Shown here: positions 51,480 through 63,158 of the stretch, piece after piece
Numbering within the stretch: the first letter of the stretch is position 1
How the letters are laid out: every line of letters starts with the position of its first letter
Assembly (NCBI GenBank): GCA_036244855.1
Contig: BQKZ01000494.1
Span: 92,562 to 156,561, forward strand
Direction of reading: 5' to 3'
From: Temnopleurus reevesii
Lineage: Eukaryota > Echinodermata > Echinoidea > Temnopleuroida > Temnopleuridae
Length of the DNA stretch: 64,000 bases
Notes under the pieces: model-generated
What the model was told of the DNA's origin: nothing
Seen by the model: the letters and a program-made list of their open reading frames with translations, nothing else
Database searches by the model: none
Translations under genes and position numbers: made by a program

Positions 51480-51600
51480 TTTAATGTTGTTCTTGATGAC
51501 CCGGAAGATTGCTCAAGGCTTGCCCGCCATAACAACAAGTAATGTATGCAAAATGGAATGGAATCCAGTTTGCATGCGCCACCTGTTGCTATGTATCTAT
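51480..51600 (-). repeat. Copy of a dispersed repeat also present at 63.5 kb
   Basis: Read on the minus strand, TTTGCATACATTACTT, then GGGCAAG, then TCAAGAACAAC match in the same order a stretch at about 63485-63546 on the plus strand. A weaker relative may lie near 63755-63790. The ends were not resolved here. Confidence 0.45.
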
Positions 51601-51646
51601 GAGATATTTTAGGCATATTTTTACCTTATTTTTTTTTAAATTTCAG

Positions 51647-51725
51647 TACCGGCTCTTCGGTGTTACCCACGCGGAGCTCTTCGAGAACAAATATTAGTAT
51701 TGCAAGGAACGTGGAAATGGGAAAG
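51647..51725 (+). other. Exon-like GC-rich stretch abutting the tandem array
   Basis: A T-rich tract ending AAATTTCAG at 51646 is followed by about 80 bases of markedly higher G+C. All three plus frames are open for a while; one reads YRLFGVTHAELFENKY and then stops. It looks like a short terminal exon, but no upstream exon with matching phase or recognisable protein was found. The minus strand is also open here (FVLEELRVGNTEEPVL), so orientation is not settled. Confidence 0.2.
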
Positions 51726-51726
51726 C

Positions 51727-54700
51727 TNTAACAATGAAATATATAATGGTGAGATTTAGACATGGAGGGTTTTTCGTTTTTGTTTAACGAATGTTTTCAG
51801 TTTCAGTGGAAACGAATCTAACATATCAGTAACAAATTGCCTAAATGAATAAACACGCATAAACACAAGTTGGGATCATGAAAATATGGTTCTAACAATG
51901 AAATATATAATGGTGAGATTTAGACATGGAGGGTTTTTCGTTTTTGTTTAACGAATGTTTTCAGTTTCAGTGGAAACGAATCTAACATATCAGTAACAAA
52001 TTGCCTAAATGAATAAACACGCATAAACACAAGTTGGGATCATGAAAATATGGTTCTAACAATGAAATATATAATGGTGAGATTTAGACATGGAGGGTTT
52101 TTCGTTTTTGTTTAACGAATGTTTTCAGTTTCAGTGGAAACGAATCTAACATATCAGTAACAAATTGCCTAAATGAATAAACACGCATAAACACAAGTTG
52201 GGATCATGAAAATATGGTTCTAACAATGAAATATATAATGGTGAGATTTAGACATGGAGGGTTTTTCGTTTTTGTTTAACGAATGTTTTCAGTTTCAGTG
52301 GAAACGAATCTAACATATCAGTAACAAATTGCCTAAATGAATAAACACGCATAAACACAAGTTGGGATCATGAAAATATGGTTCTAACAATGAAATATAT
52401 AATGGTGAGATTTAGACATGGAGGGTTTTTCGTTTTTGTTTAACGAATGTTTTCAGTTTCAGTGGAAACGAATCTAACATATCAGTAACAAATTGCCTAA
52501 ATGAATAAACACGCATAAACACAAGTTGGGATCATGAAAATATGGTTCTAACAATGAAATATATAATGGTGAGATTTAGACATGGAGGGTTTTTCGTTTT
52601 TGTTTAACGAATGTTTTCAGTTTCAGTGGAAACGAATCTAACATATCAGTAACAAATTGCCTAAATGAATAAACACGCATAAACACAAGTTGGGATCATG
52701 AAAATATGGTTCTAACAATGAAATATATAATGGTGAGATTTAGACATGGAGGGTTTTTCGTTTTTGTTTAACGAATGTTTTCAGTTTCAGTGGAAACGAA
52801 TCTAACATATCAGTAACAAATTGCCTAAATGAATAAACACGCATAAACACAAGTTGGGATCATGAAAATATGGTTCTAACAATGAAATATATAATGGTGA
52901 GATTTAGACATGGAGGGTTTTTCGTTTTTGTTTAACGAATGTTTTCAGTTTCAGTGGAAACGAATCTAACATATCAGTAACAAATTGCCTAAATGAATAA
53001 ACACGCATAAACACAAGTTGGGATCATGAAAATATGGTTCTAACAATGAAATATATAATGGTGAGATTTAGACATGGAGGGTTTTTCGTTTTTGTTTAAC
53101 GAATGTTTTCAGTTTCAGTGGAAACGAATCTAACATATCAGTAACAAATTGCCTAAATGAATAAACACGCATAAACACAAGTTGGGATCATGAAAATATG
53201 GTTCTAACAATGAAATATATAATGGTGAGATTTAGACATGGAGGGTTTTTCGTTTTTGTTTAACGAATGTTTTCAGTTTCAGTGGAAACGAATCTAACAT
53301 ATCAGTAACAAATTGCCTAAATGAATAAACACGCATAAACACAAGTTGGGATCATGAAAATATGGTTCTAACAATGAAATATATAATGGTGAGATTTAGA
53401 CATGGAGGGTTTTTCGTTTTTGTTTAACGAATGTTTTCAGTTTCAGTGGAAACGAATCTAACATATCAGTAACAAATTGCCTAAATGAATAAACACGCAT
53501 AAACACAAGTTGGGATCATGAAAATATGGTTCTAACAATGAAATATATAATGGTGAGATTTAGACATGGAGGGTTTTTCGTTTTTGTTTAACGAATGTTT
53601 TCAGTTTCAGTGGAAACGAATCTAACATATCAGTAACAAATTGCCTAAATGAATAAACACGCATAAACACAAGTTGGGATCATGAAAATATGGTTCTAAC
53701 AATGAAATATATAATGGTGAGATTTAGACATGGAGGGTTTTTCGTTTTTGTTTAACGAATGTTTTCAGTTTCAGTGGAAACGAATCTAACATATCAGTAA
53801 CAAATTGCCTAAATGAATAAACACGCATAAACACAAGTTGGGATCATGAAAATATGGTTCTAACAATGAAATATATAATGGTGAGATTTAGACATGGAGG
53901 GTTTTTCGTTTTTGTTTAACGAATGTTTTCAGTTTCAGTGGAAACGAATCTAACATATCAGTAACAAATTGCCTAAATGAATAAACACGCATAAACACAA
54001 GTTGGGATCATGAAAATATGGTTCTAACAATGAAATATATAATGGTGAGATTTAGACATGGAGGGTTTTTCGTTTTTGTTTAACGAATGTTTTCAGTTTC
54101 AGTGGAAACGAATCTAACATATCAGTAACAAATTGCCTAAATGAATAAACACGCATAAACACAAGTTGGGATCATGAAAATATGGTTCTAACAATGAAAT
54201 ATATAATGGTGAGATTTAGACATGGAGGGTTTTTCGTTTTTGTTTAACGAATGTTTTCAGTTTCAGTGGAAACGAATCTAACATATCAGTAACAAATTGC
54301 CTAAATGAATAAACACGCATAAACACAAGTTGGGATCATGAAAATATGGTTCTAACAATGAAATATATAATGGTGAGATTTAGACATGGAGGGTTTTTCG
54401 TTTTTGTTTAACGAATGTTTTCAGTTTCAGTGGAAACGAATCTAACATATCAGTAACAAATTGCCTAAATGAATAAACACGCATAAACACAAGTTGGGAT
54501 CATGAAAATATGGTTCTAACAATGAAATATATAATGGTGAGATTTAGACATGGAGGGTTTTTCGTTTTTGTTTAACGAATGTTTTCAGTTTCAGTGGAAA
54601 CGAATCTAACATATCAGTAACAAATTGCCTAAATGAATAAACACGCATAAACACAAGTTGGGATCATGAAAATATGGTTCTAACAATGAAATATATAATG

Positions 54701-57700
54701 GTGAGATTTAGACATGGAGGGTTTTTCGTTTTTGTTTAACGAATGTTTTCAGTTTCAGTGGAAACGAATCTAACATATCAGTAACAAATTGCCTAAATGA
54801 ATAAACACGCATAAACACAAGTTGGGATCATGAAAATATGGTTCTAACAATGAAATATATAATGGTGAGATTTAGACATGGAGGGTTTTTCGTTTTTGTT
54901 TAACGAATGTTTTCAGTTTCAGTGGAAACGAATCTAACATATCAGTAACAAATTGCCTAAATGAATAAACACGCATAAACACAAGTTGGGATCATGAAAA
55001 TATGGTTCTAACAATGAAATATATAATGGTGAGATTTAGACATGGAGGGTTTTTCGTTTTTGTTTAACGAATGTTTTCAGTTTCAGTGGAAACGAATCTA
55101 ACATATCAGTAACAAATTGCCTAAATGAATAAACACGCATAAACACAAGTTGGGATCATGAAAATATGGTTCTAACAATGAAATATATAATGGTGAGATT
55201 TAGACATGGAGGGTTTTTCGTTTTTGTTTAACGAATGTTTTCAGTTTCAGTGGAAACGAATCTAACATATCAGTAACAAATTGCCTAAATGAATAAACAC
55301 GCATAAACACAAGTTGGGATCATGAAAATATGGTTCTAACAATGAAATATATAATGGTGAGATTTAGACATGGAGGGTTTTTCGTTTTTGTTTAACGAAT
55401 GTTTTCAGTTTCAGTGGAAACGAATCTAACATATCAGTAACAAATTGCCTAAATGAATAAACACGCATAAACACAAGTTGGGATCATGAAAATATGGTTC
55501 TAACAATGAAATATATAATGGTGAGATTTAGACATGGAGGGTTTTTCGTTTTTGTTTAACGAATGTTTTCAGTTTCAGTGGAAACGAATCTAACATATCA
55601 GTAACAAATTGCCTAAATGAATAAACACGCATAAACACAAGTTGGGATCATGAAAATATGGTTCTAACAATGAAATATATAATGGTGAGATTTAGACATG
55701 GAGGGTTTTTCGTTTTTGTTTAACGAATGTTTTCAGTTTCAGTGGAAACGAATCTAACATATCAGTAACAAATTGCCTAAATGAATAAACACGCATAAAC
55801 ACAAGTTGGGATCATGAAAATATGGTTCTAACAATGAAATATATAATGGTGAGATTTAGACATGGAGGGTTTTTCGTTTTTGTTTAACGAATGTTTTCAG
55901 TTTCAGTGGAAACGAATCTAACATATCAGTAACAAATTGCCTAAATGAATAAACACGCATAAACACAAGTTGGGATCATGAAAATATGGTTCTAACAATG
56001 AAATATATAATGGTGAGATTTAGACATGGAGGGTTTTTCGTTTTTGTTTAACGAATGTTTTCAGTTTCAGTGGAAACGAATCTAACATATCAGTAACAAA
56101 TTGCCTAAATGAATAAACACGCATAAACACAAGTTGGGATCATGAAAATATGGTTCTAACAATGAAATATATAATGGTGAGATTTAGACATGGAGGGTTT
56201 TTCGTTTTTGTTTAACGAATGTTTTCAGTTTCAGTGGAAACGAATCTAACATATCAGTAACAAATTGCCTAAATGAATAAACACGCATAAACACAAGTTG
56301 GGATCATGAAAATATGGTTCTAACAATGAAATATATAATGGTGAGATTTAGACATGGAGGGTTTTTCGTTTTTGTTTAACGAATGTTTTCAGTTTCAGTG
56401 GAAACGAATCTAACATATCAGTAACAAATTGCCTAAATGAATAAACACGCATAAACACAAGTTGGGATCATGAAAATATGGTTCTAACAATGAAATATAT
56501 AATGGTGAGATTTAGACATGGAGGGTTTTTCGTTTTTGTTTAACGAATGTTTTCAGTTTCAGTGGAAACGAATCTAACATATCAGTAACAAATTGCCTAA
56601 ATGAATAAACACGCATAAACACAAGTTGGGATCATGAAAATATGGTTCTAACAATGAAATATATAATGGTGAGATTTAGACATGGAGGGTTTTTCGTTTT
56701 TGTTTAACGAATGTTTTCAGTTTCAGTGGAAACGAATCTAACATATCAGTAACAAATTGCCTAAATGAATAAACACGCATAAACACAAGTTGGGATCATG
56801 AAAATATGGTTCTAACAATGAAATATATAATGGTGAGATTTAGACATGGAGGGTTTTTCGTTTTTGTTTAACGAATGTTTTCAGTTTCAGTGGAAACGAA
56901 TCTAACATATCAGTAACAAATTGCCTAAATGAATAAACACGCATAAACACAAGTTGGGATCATGAAAATATGGTTCTAACAATGAAATATATAATGGTGA
57001 GATTTAGACATGGAGGGTTTTTCGTTTTTGTTTAACGAATGTTTTCAGTTTCAGTGGAAACGAATCTAACATATCAGTAACAAATTGCCTAAATGAATAA
57101 ACACGCATAAACACAAGTTGGGATCATGAAAATATGGTTCTAACAATGAAATATATAATGGTGAGATTTAGACATGGAGGGTTTTTCGTTTTTGTTTAAC
57201 GAATGTTTTCAGTTTCAGTGGAAACGAATCTAACATATCAGTAACAAATTGCCTAAATGAATAAACACGCATAAACACAAGTTGGGATCATGAAAATATG
57301 GTTCTAACAATGAAATATATAATGGTGAGATTTAGACATGGAGGGTTTTTCGTTTTTGTTTAACGAATGTTTTCAGTTTCAGTGGAAACGAATCTAACAT
57401 ATCAGTAACAAATTGCCTAAATGAATAAACACGCATAAACACAAGTTGGGATCATGAAAATATGGTTCTAACAATGAAATATATAATGGTGAGATTTAGA
57501 CATGGAGGGTTTTTCGTTTTTGTTTAACGAATGTTTTCAGTTTCAGTGGAAACGAATCTAACATATCAGTAACAAATTGCCTAAATGAATAAACACGCAT
57601 AAACACAAGTTGGGATCATGAAAATATGGTTCTAACAATGAAATATATAATGGTGAGATTTAGACATGGAGGGTTTTTCGTTTTTGTTTAACGAATGTTT

Positions 57701-57789
57701 TCAGTTTCAGTGGAAACGAATCTAACATATCAGTAACAAATTGCCTAAATGAATAAACACGCATAAACACAAGTTGGGATCATGAAAAT
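51727..57789. repeat. Tandem array of a 164-bp satellite unit, about 37 copies
   Basis: The unit, starting TCTAACAATGAAATATATAA, recurs exactly every 164 bases (for example at 51891, 52055 and 52219) to 57789, giving 36.97 copies in 6,063 bp. I saw no substitution or indel between copies; the only irregular base is an N at 51728 in the first unit. The unit is AT-rich and has no open frame of 60 codons. It contains two small hairpins (51773-51791 with arms TTCGTT/AACGAA, and 51800-51813 with arms GTTTC/GAAAC). The length is near a nucleosome repeat, as in many satellites. No spacers differ between units, so this is not a CRISPR array. The copy number in the assembly may not be real. Confidence 0.97.
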
Positions 57790-59164
57790 TAGTAAGTGTG
57801 AATAAAATGGGTGCAGAGTTTCATTATACCGAGGTATATACTGATGGTAAAATATGAACAAACACTATCAATAGAGAATGTGAAAGGGGGGGGGGGGGGG
57901 GGGAGGGATGCACCTACGTTTTAAGTTAATGCGTGCAAGCCTTTCGAAAATGCTCTTTCATGGGCACAGTCTATGCCTTTGAGCAAAAATGACATCGTCT
58001 CAGCGTGCGACTAACCCTGTTACTCGTGACGTAAATCTTCTATGTTGACATTAAAATCACTTTACTTTCAATAGACTAATTGGTACGTCCGTAACAGTAA
58101 TTAAGAATTGCAACAACAACAACAACAACAAAAGAGAAAAATTATGTCATCATTTATGTACTGTATACACCTTTAAAGAATAAACTCCATACCATAAAGA
58201 TGGATTCACATCACTTTTGTCAATATCACTATGAGACGAATTCACTGTCGGGTGTACTTTCTGTAGTTTTAGACATTCCACTGTTGGAAACTATACAAGG
58301 ATCAACTCTGAAAATTAGGTTAATCATGCTAATTGGAAAAGTGATAACAGGGAAAGTCCACAACTGTGCACGATCCTAACTTGTTCGCAATATATTCATT
58401 ATTATATTATTACATTTATTTATTTATTAGAATATATTCATACAGGTACAAAAGATCAGCAATCTGCTGTTTTACATCAATGTCCTGATAGTTCAAGGCA
58501 AAATAAATAAAGAATATACAAAGAATATATTAAAATAATTCACAATCATATATACTGATAAATCAAATATCTTACAAGTAGAAAAAATATAGCTAAAGAT
58601 CAAAGTTAAAAGATACCTCTATTTATTAAAGTGATAAAAATATATCACTAAAAATCATGTTTTATTGAACAATTCTTTTGATTAAAGGCAATACTAATTT
58701 AGTGGTTAATACAAAAGGGAGGAATATATTTAGATCATGATTTGTTGACCTCCAGTCAAGTTCTTTTCTTTATATGTTCAATCTACCAAAATCTGTTGAT
58801 ATTTCGTGTTGTCAAATTTAGTGCAGAAACTGGAAGAAATTGGCATAACCAGGCCCGTCGCTCCTCATTCCTTCAGAGACGGGTGCAGAGGTGTGTTTGG
58901 CATCATGTTTTTATCCACAAATAAGGTTTGTACAGCTAAGATTTCGAAGGATGTGTTCATGATAACAGAGAATTAAGATTGTCCAATGATTTATTGTATC
59001 AGGATTGAATAATAATATCATGCACTAAATCATGCCCACATTTGTAAGTAGGTACAGATTTTAACATCAATTACAGATTAGCTTTAAATCTGTGTCCCAC
59101 TTAATGTTTTGCAAACGGATAAAGATGTGATACAACATGACGTATCAAGTAAGCTTTCTCTCAC
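57790..59164. other. Non-coding sequence downstream of the last decarboxylase exon found
   Basis: This stretch holds a G run (57886-57903), an (AAC)n microsatellite (58111-58130) and AT-rich sequence. I translated the minus strand here looking for the decarboxylase C-terminus (a GYQP motif, NFFR, and an EIERLG-like end) and did not find it. It may be part of the gene's next intron. Confidence 0.5.
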
Positions 59165-59254
59165 CTTATGTAGTTTGAGCTGTTTTTCTTGACAATCTTC
59201 CATCTCTCGTAGACTGGGTGGGTAATACCAAAAGCACACGTTCGTCAGCTCCGG
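59165..59254 (-). CDS. GAD: Glutamate decarboxylase-like, fourth exon in window
   Basis: This 90-base exon is phase 0 at both ends, with acceptor CATTCACAG and donor GTGAGA. It encodes 30 residues including PELTNVCFWYYPPSLR, the strongly conserved strand segment of GAD, CSAD and GADL1 enzymes (mammalian forms read P-E-x-x-N-V-C-F-W-Y/F). It ends in QLKLHK, matching the family's xKLHKVAP junction. The following segment (conserved MM..G....GYQP, NFFR and the C-terminal helix, about 60 residues) should come next towards lower coordinates and was not found before or after the tandem array. The gene is therefore either interrupted by a long intron holding the array, incomplete in the assembly, or truncated. 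Confidence 0.93.
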
Positions 59255-59408
59255 CTGTGAATGAGTTAATGTTGGTTTTCTGAGTCAATGTTACACTATT
59301 TTAGAAGTATTTTACCTTTCGAGCGTTTCGATCAGAATGTAATCGGCGGGAATTCTCTCACTCAATTGGATCGAAAGATAATGTTCTAGTCAGGGATCTA
59401 TCGTAAAA

Positions 59409-59485
59409 TTGGATTGAAATTTCAGTCAGAAAATTTCAGACTAGAATATAGAATCAACGAGATCTACGAGAAAATTTCAATCCAA
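59409..59485. repeat. 14-bp perfect inverted repeat in an intron
   Basis: TTGGATTGAAATTT (59409-59422) and its reverse complement AAATTTCAATCCAA (59472-59485) are separated by 49 bases. They lie between two decarboxylase exons, so the pre-mRNA could form a stem. This could be a decayed MITE. Confidence 0.85.
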
Positions 59486-59863
59486 GTTATATTGGCTCCT
59501 AATTAACATCTTTAAGATTGCCTTTTCAATCCTTTAGACTGTATGGTGATTCAAAAGAAATCGAAGAATGAAAAACCGTATAAAAATGCGGAAAGTATGA
59601 AAGAATCGTTTTTAATTCATTACAACAATTCCATGAAGTTAATGGGTATTGAAAGATCCATATATGTGTGGACCTTTGACTAGTACGAGGCAATGTGCAG
59701 TCCTTACAACTCAGTATAAAAAAATTGTTAATAATTTTTTGTTTTCATTGTTTTCTTTTCATGTTGTTGGACAAATCGTTAAAAGGAAACTTTTCCCCCG
59801 GCTCTTGCTTATTATGAAATTTGTGCAAAGCAATCAAATAATTCTGATAAATGAAATACTTAC

Positions 59864-59918
59864 CTTTTCATAAACGAGTTCAAATCCTTCTCTTGATTTG
59901 ATTTTATCCACCAGATAC
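59864..59918 (-). CDS. GAD: Glutamate decarboxylase-like, third exon in window
   Basis: This 55-base exon has acceptor CAATCTCTTCTAG and donor GTAAGT. The single leading base completes a Gln codon begun in the previous exon. It encodes YLVDKIKSREGFELVYEK, matching the family segment Y-L-x-x-x-I-K-x-R-E-G-F-E-L in GAD and CSAD. It is phase 2 in and phase 0 out, and consistent with both neighbours. Confidence 0.93.
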
Positions 59919-61339
59919 CTAGAAGAGATTGATAAAAGCAACACAGAATTTAAATTGATATTGAGGAGATGAAAACAATCCTGGATGTAATATAAATGGC
60001 GATATGGATAATTAGAGTGTGGGAGAAAGAGGTGGATCGAGGGGAAATAGGGAGATTATGATTTAATATTATGTGGAACAGAAAATAAGATGCAAATCTC
60101 CTCTAGGTTCAATTAACATTAACCCTTAGCATGGAAGAGAGAGATTATGCACAGAACTTCTGAACTTATTACATTTTTTTCACTTAGCATGGTTAGCACA
60201 ATTTTGTCAGTCGGAGACGAAATAAATTCATATTGGTTTATGCCTACATTTCGTCGGACGTATTCGATTAAAAGAGCGATCATGACTTGTTTAGAGTTTA
60301 TACAGTGCATATTTCGGAAGACTAAATATTTGTATCTATTTGTATTTATATATATTTGTAATTGTATTAGTTTTGTATTTTTTAATAAAAATTTTGTGCT
60401 TTGCAACTTTCAAATTATGTAAAGTTATGCAAATTCATTCCTTTGATTAAGGGGGCAATACCGTAATGGGTATCAAAATCAAAGTGGGTTTCATCGATTT
60501 CTATCCTTTCATATCACTGTAGAAGAAGAAAAAAAATAATACAATTTAAGAGATATGAAATTTAAAAAATGTGCGTTCATGACATATCTGAAATATCATA
60601 TAGCTTTGTTTATTTTCAATAAAGGCGGTTAATTAACTATGGCATTTCTAAGTATTCGGGCAGTGTGATGTCGATACTGCTACTTATTGAGAAAAGAAAT
60701 TTCCGAGTATCGAAAGTAAAGTAAGCAAGGGCATCATCATTTGAAGGAATTTTATCCCACAAAGTGGACAGTTTTAGCTAATATAGTTGGGTATTAGTCA
60801 CTCTAAAAAGTCAGGGAACAGATGCTATCAATCCAATTTTTACCAACCGGGGTAAATTTCAACCCACATGAGCAAAATATTACGATCGATTGGGTTTTGT
60901 GTGGACAATATACCGTATGTTGCCCATATTTATGATATTGTTGGGCGAAAACTTTTACTCAAGTATTTCAAGAGTGTGAGAAACGCGAAAAGGATCTAAT
61001 AACAAGAGCTAATATACAACGATGTTTTTTTAAATCAAATTTCAGATTGATGTTGTAGAGATAATAAATCTATAAATACAAATTCTATATGCTAATAATA
61101 GTATTAGGTGGGTTACAATTTTAATATGTTATTTCTAACTGTACCAGTCATATCTAGTATTATCAATCCATGTATATTATTAGCATGATATCCATTCTCC
61201 GATGAGAAAACTATTAGCATAAAGGAATTCTTAACCTTTACCAGAATCGAAGAAATGTATTTCCTAGGGAGATTGAAATCCCTTCAAGGAAATGGAATTT
61301 CTGTTTAATAATCTTCTTCCCATTTTTCAGCCTACTTAC

Positions 61340-61389
61340 TGTGCTAAATCGAAGAGTTTATTAATTTGTGCCTCGTATCCTCTTGTACC
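61340..61389 (-). CDS. GAD: Glutamate decarboxylase-like, second exon in window
   Basis: This 50-base exon has acceptor TTTTCTCCTGCAG and donor GTAAGT. It encodes GTRGYEAQINKLFDLA plus two bases of the next codon. The pattern G-T-x-G-(F/Y)-E-x-Q-I-N-K is specific to glutamate decarboxylases (vertebrate GAD has GTVGFENQINK), whereas CSAD and GADL1 differ here. It is too short for ORF scanning and was found by following the reading frame and splice phases from the upstream exon. Confidence 0.92.
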
Positions 61390-62387
61390 CTGCAGGAGAA
61401 AAAAAATAAATGGAAACAAATTGTAAAATGAAAATAATGACATTTTAGAATTCCCTTCTCTGTAATTGGCGTGATGAAACCACATAAATCGCTAAGACAA
61501 TAAATTATATGAAACAACGTGGTTATTGGTAATAGTATATGATGAATTGAAGGGATTCGTGCAAACCAACAAGATTTGTCCTGGTCCTGTTATTTCTATC
61601 ATTTAAATAATGTTAGATTCAGCTATTTGGGAGGGGAAAGGATGAAGAGAGATTGATTATTTGTATATCTTATTCTGACTGATTCAATTAAAAGTTTCTT
61701 TCAAGAAAAAATACATACAAATAAGAAAATGTAGAATGCACATAAAGATACGTAGTAGAGAGCCTATACACATTTGCACATACGGGGAAAATTCTTAGGA
61801 TTTTCTGAGGGGAACTATAATTCTTATTCGCGTGATTATAAAGATTAAATTTGCCTGAAACAAAAAAAGGAATATTTATTAGATAACTTGATCGCGGTCC
61901 TTAAAGGACGCGTGAAAACTCTTGTACATCGCTGTTATACAACTAATAAATCTCGCCGACAGATCAGTACAAAATGGCAACCACTTCATGGAAGAGTTTA
62001 ATGTGATGTTGTTCTAGAATACAGTAGTTCGTGCTACTCGTACACCAATTTGTCTTTCCAAGAAGGTAAATCTTTCTTGCTAACCGAAAAACAACAACTT
62101 AGCAAGATAGATCTGCTAACATGTTTAAAGAGTTGTAAATCTATGTGAACGTGAAAGTGTTCAAGGCAATTATTCACACCATTCTTTTTTCTATTTTTGA
62201 ATTTCAGCTGCATAGGTGGTAATTCCCTTCTTTTGTCACTTCTTGCAACGAAAATCAGTCTTAATTTGGATCTCGAATTACTGAATTTATTCGTACAACA
62301 CGGGACAGCATACGTGATCTACCATATTCGATCATTATAAAAAACAAATAAATTATTATGCAATATGAGGATGAGTAAGTGATCATA

Positions 62388-62490
62388 CACACTTAGACGG
62401 AAAGGTTGCAGTATTGCAACTTCAACACTGGGAGCACCCTTTTAGGTACAATATTACATTTCTTTACCTCAGGGTGCAAGGTCTTGCAAA
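62388..62490 (+). mobile_element. Partial TA-flanked element, left terminus only
   Basis: After TA at 62386-62387 the sequence CACACTTAGACGGAAAGGTT resembles the termini at 39560 and 31455 in layout (TA, CACnCT, AGA, then a purine run). It is followed by short palindromic motifs (GGTTGCAGTATTGCAAC). No right terminus was found in the window; the tRNA-like sequence that follows may have disrupted it. Confidence 0.3.
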
Positions 62491-62504
62491 ACTTTTAAAA
62501 AAGC

Positions 62505-62605
62505 GCCAGGTATGGAGATCGAATCCGCGTCATCATGGTTATTAAGAATCGCTTCATTCTAGGAAGACGGTTTACCGACTGAGTTATCTATCGGCTCTTT
62601 TAAAG
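62505..62605 (-). mobile_element. tRNA-derived SINE, minus orientation
   Basis: On the minus strand there is a TAACTCAGTCGGTAAACCGTC A-box region (plus-strand 62571-62590) and a B box GGATTCGATCTCC (62514-62526), with GAAGCGATTCTTAATAACC between. That middle matches the SINEs at 50.7 and 62.8 kb. The spacer between the boxes is about 45-50 bases and no intact cloverleaf forms, so it is a SINE head and not a tRNA gene. Confidence 0.6.
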
Positions 62606-62744
62606 CGACGAACATTATGACAGGAGAACTGTTGAAAGCCACGAGTGAATACTTTTATATATTTTCACACGAAAGGATTGTCACGGTTGACGGGTGGTAG
62701 TCTATAATTGATGTCTTATAAGTCCGTCGATCGGTCGAAAGCAG

Positions 62745-62820
62745 CCAGCAGCTCAGTCGGTAAATCGTCTGCCTTGGAATGGAGCGATCCTTCATAACGG
62801 AGATTTGAACCCCACGATTG
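62745..62820 (+). mobile_element. tRNA-derived SINE, plus orientation
   Basis: A-box region AGCAGCTCAGTCGGTAAATC (62747-62766) and B-box-like GATTTGAACCC (62802-62812), with GGAGCGATCCTTCATAACGG between. It is of the same family as 62505-62605 but in opposite orientation 140 bases away. Confidence 0.6.
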
Positions 62821-63158
62821 CAACATTTTTGTTTTAAATACATGTGTTTTGTAAGATATTGCGCTTTTGTTTTGTGTGGAAAAGGGTGCAGCAGACCTAG
62901 CTACGCAAGACTTGAACGACTGATGACCCTTTCTTCGGTGCGATTCAGAGCCAGAAGTTATATCATTGTGTGCGAGAAAAGGTCACCAGTAGTTTACTAA
63001 GTTGTTGAAAATCACTGGTAATAGCTGTTTTTTGTTGTGTATCATGAAGATAGTTGGATTTAATTAAATTAGCATGTTAAATACATGAAATATTACAATA
63101 TCTTGAGTAATACCACATGAAATTTATAATGTCTGTTAATTTTAACAATAATTGTTAC

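Larger units (their letters stand above)
44781..51726. other. Intergenic region between the convergent genes
   Basis: Mostly AT-rich with no supported gene. It contains a 20-bp AT palindrome, a GGCCC MITE, a GC-rich island of about 370 bases (48660-49030) with a 54-codon ORF, a C run (50338-50352), a tRNA-derived SINE, a repeat related to one at 63.5 kb, and a GC-rich exon-like stretch next to the tandem array. The missing C-terminal exon of the decarboxylase was looked for here and not found. Confidence 0.55.
59255..63158 (-). other. Introns of the decarboxylase gene between the recognised exons
   Basis: Three introns of about 609, 1,421 and 1,769 bases separate the exons at 59165, 59864, 61340 and 63159; all have GT...AG ends. 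They are AT-rich. The largest contains two tRNA-derived SINEs in opposite orientation and one transposon-like terminus; the smallest contains a 14-bp inverted repeat. No other gene is seen. Confidence 0.8.

Noticed and set aside
51727..57789. Regular repeat array as a CRISPR or ribozyme satellite
   Set aside because: Units abut with no variable spacers, the genome is eukaryotic, and no hammerhead core (CUGAUGA with GAAA) is present in the unit on either strand.
58861..58920. GC-richer segment tested as the decarboxylase C-terminus
   Set aside because: No frame gives the conserved GYQP or NFFR motifs, and stops interrupt it.
63093..63158. C-terminal tail of the frame that starts at the mid-exon Met at 63284
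   Set aside because: The residues after RAK are intron sequence; a GTAACA donor and the phase-matched next exon at 61389 show where the protein continues.
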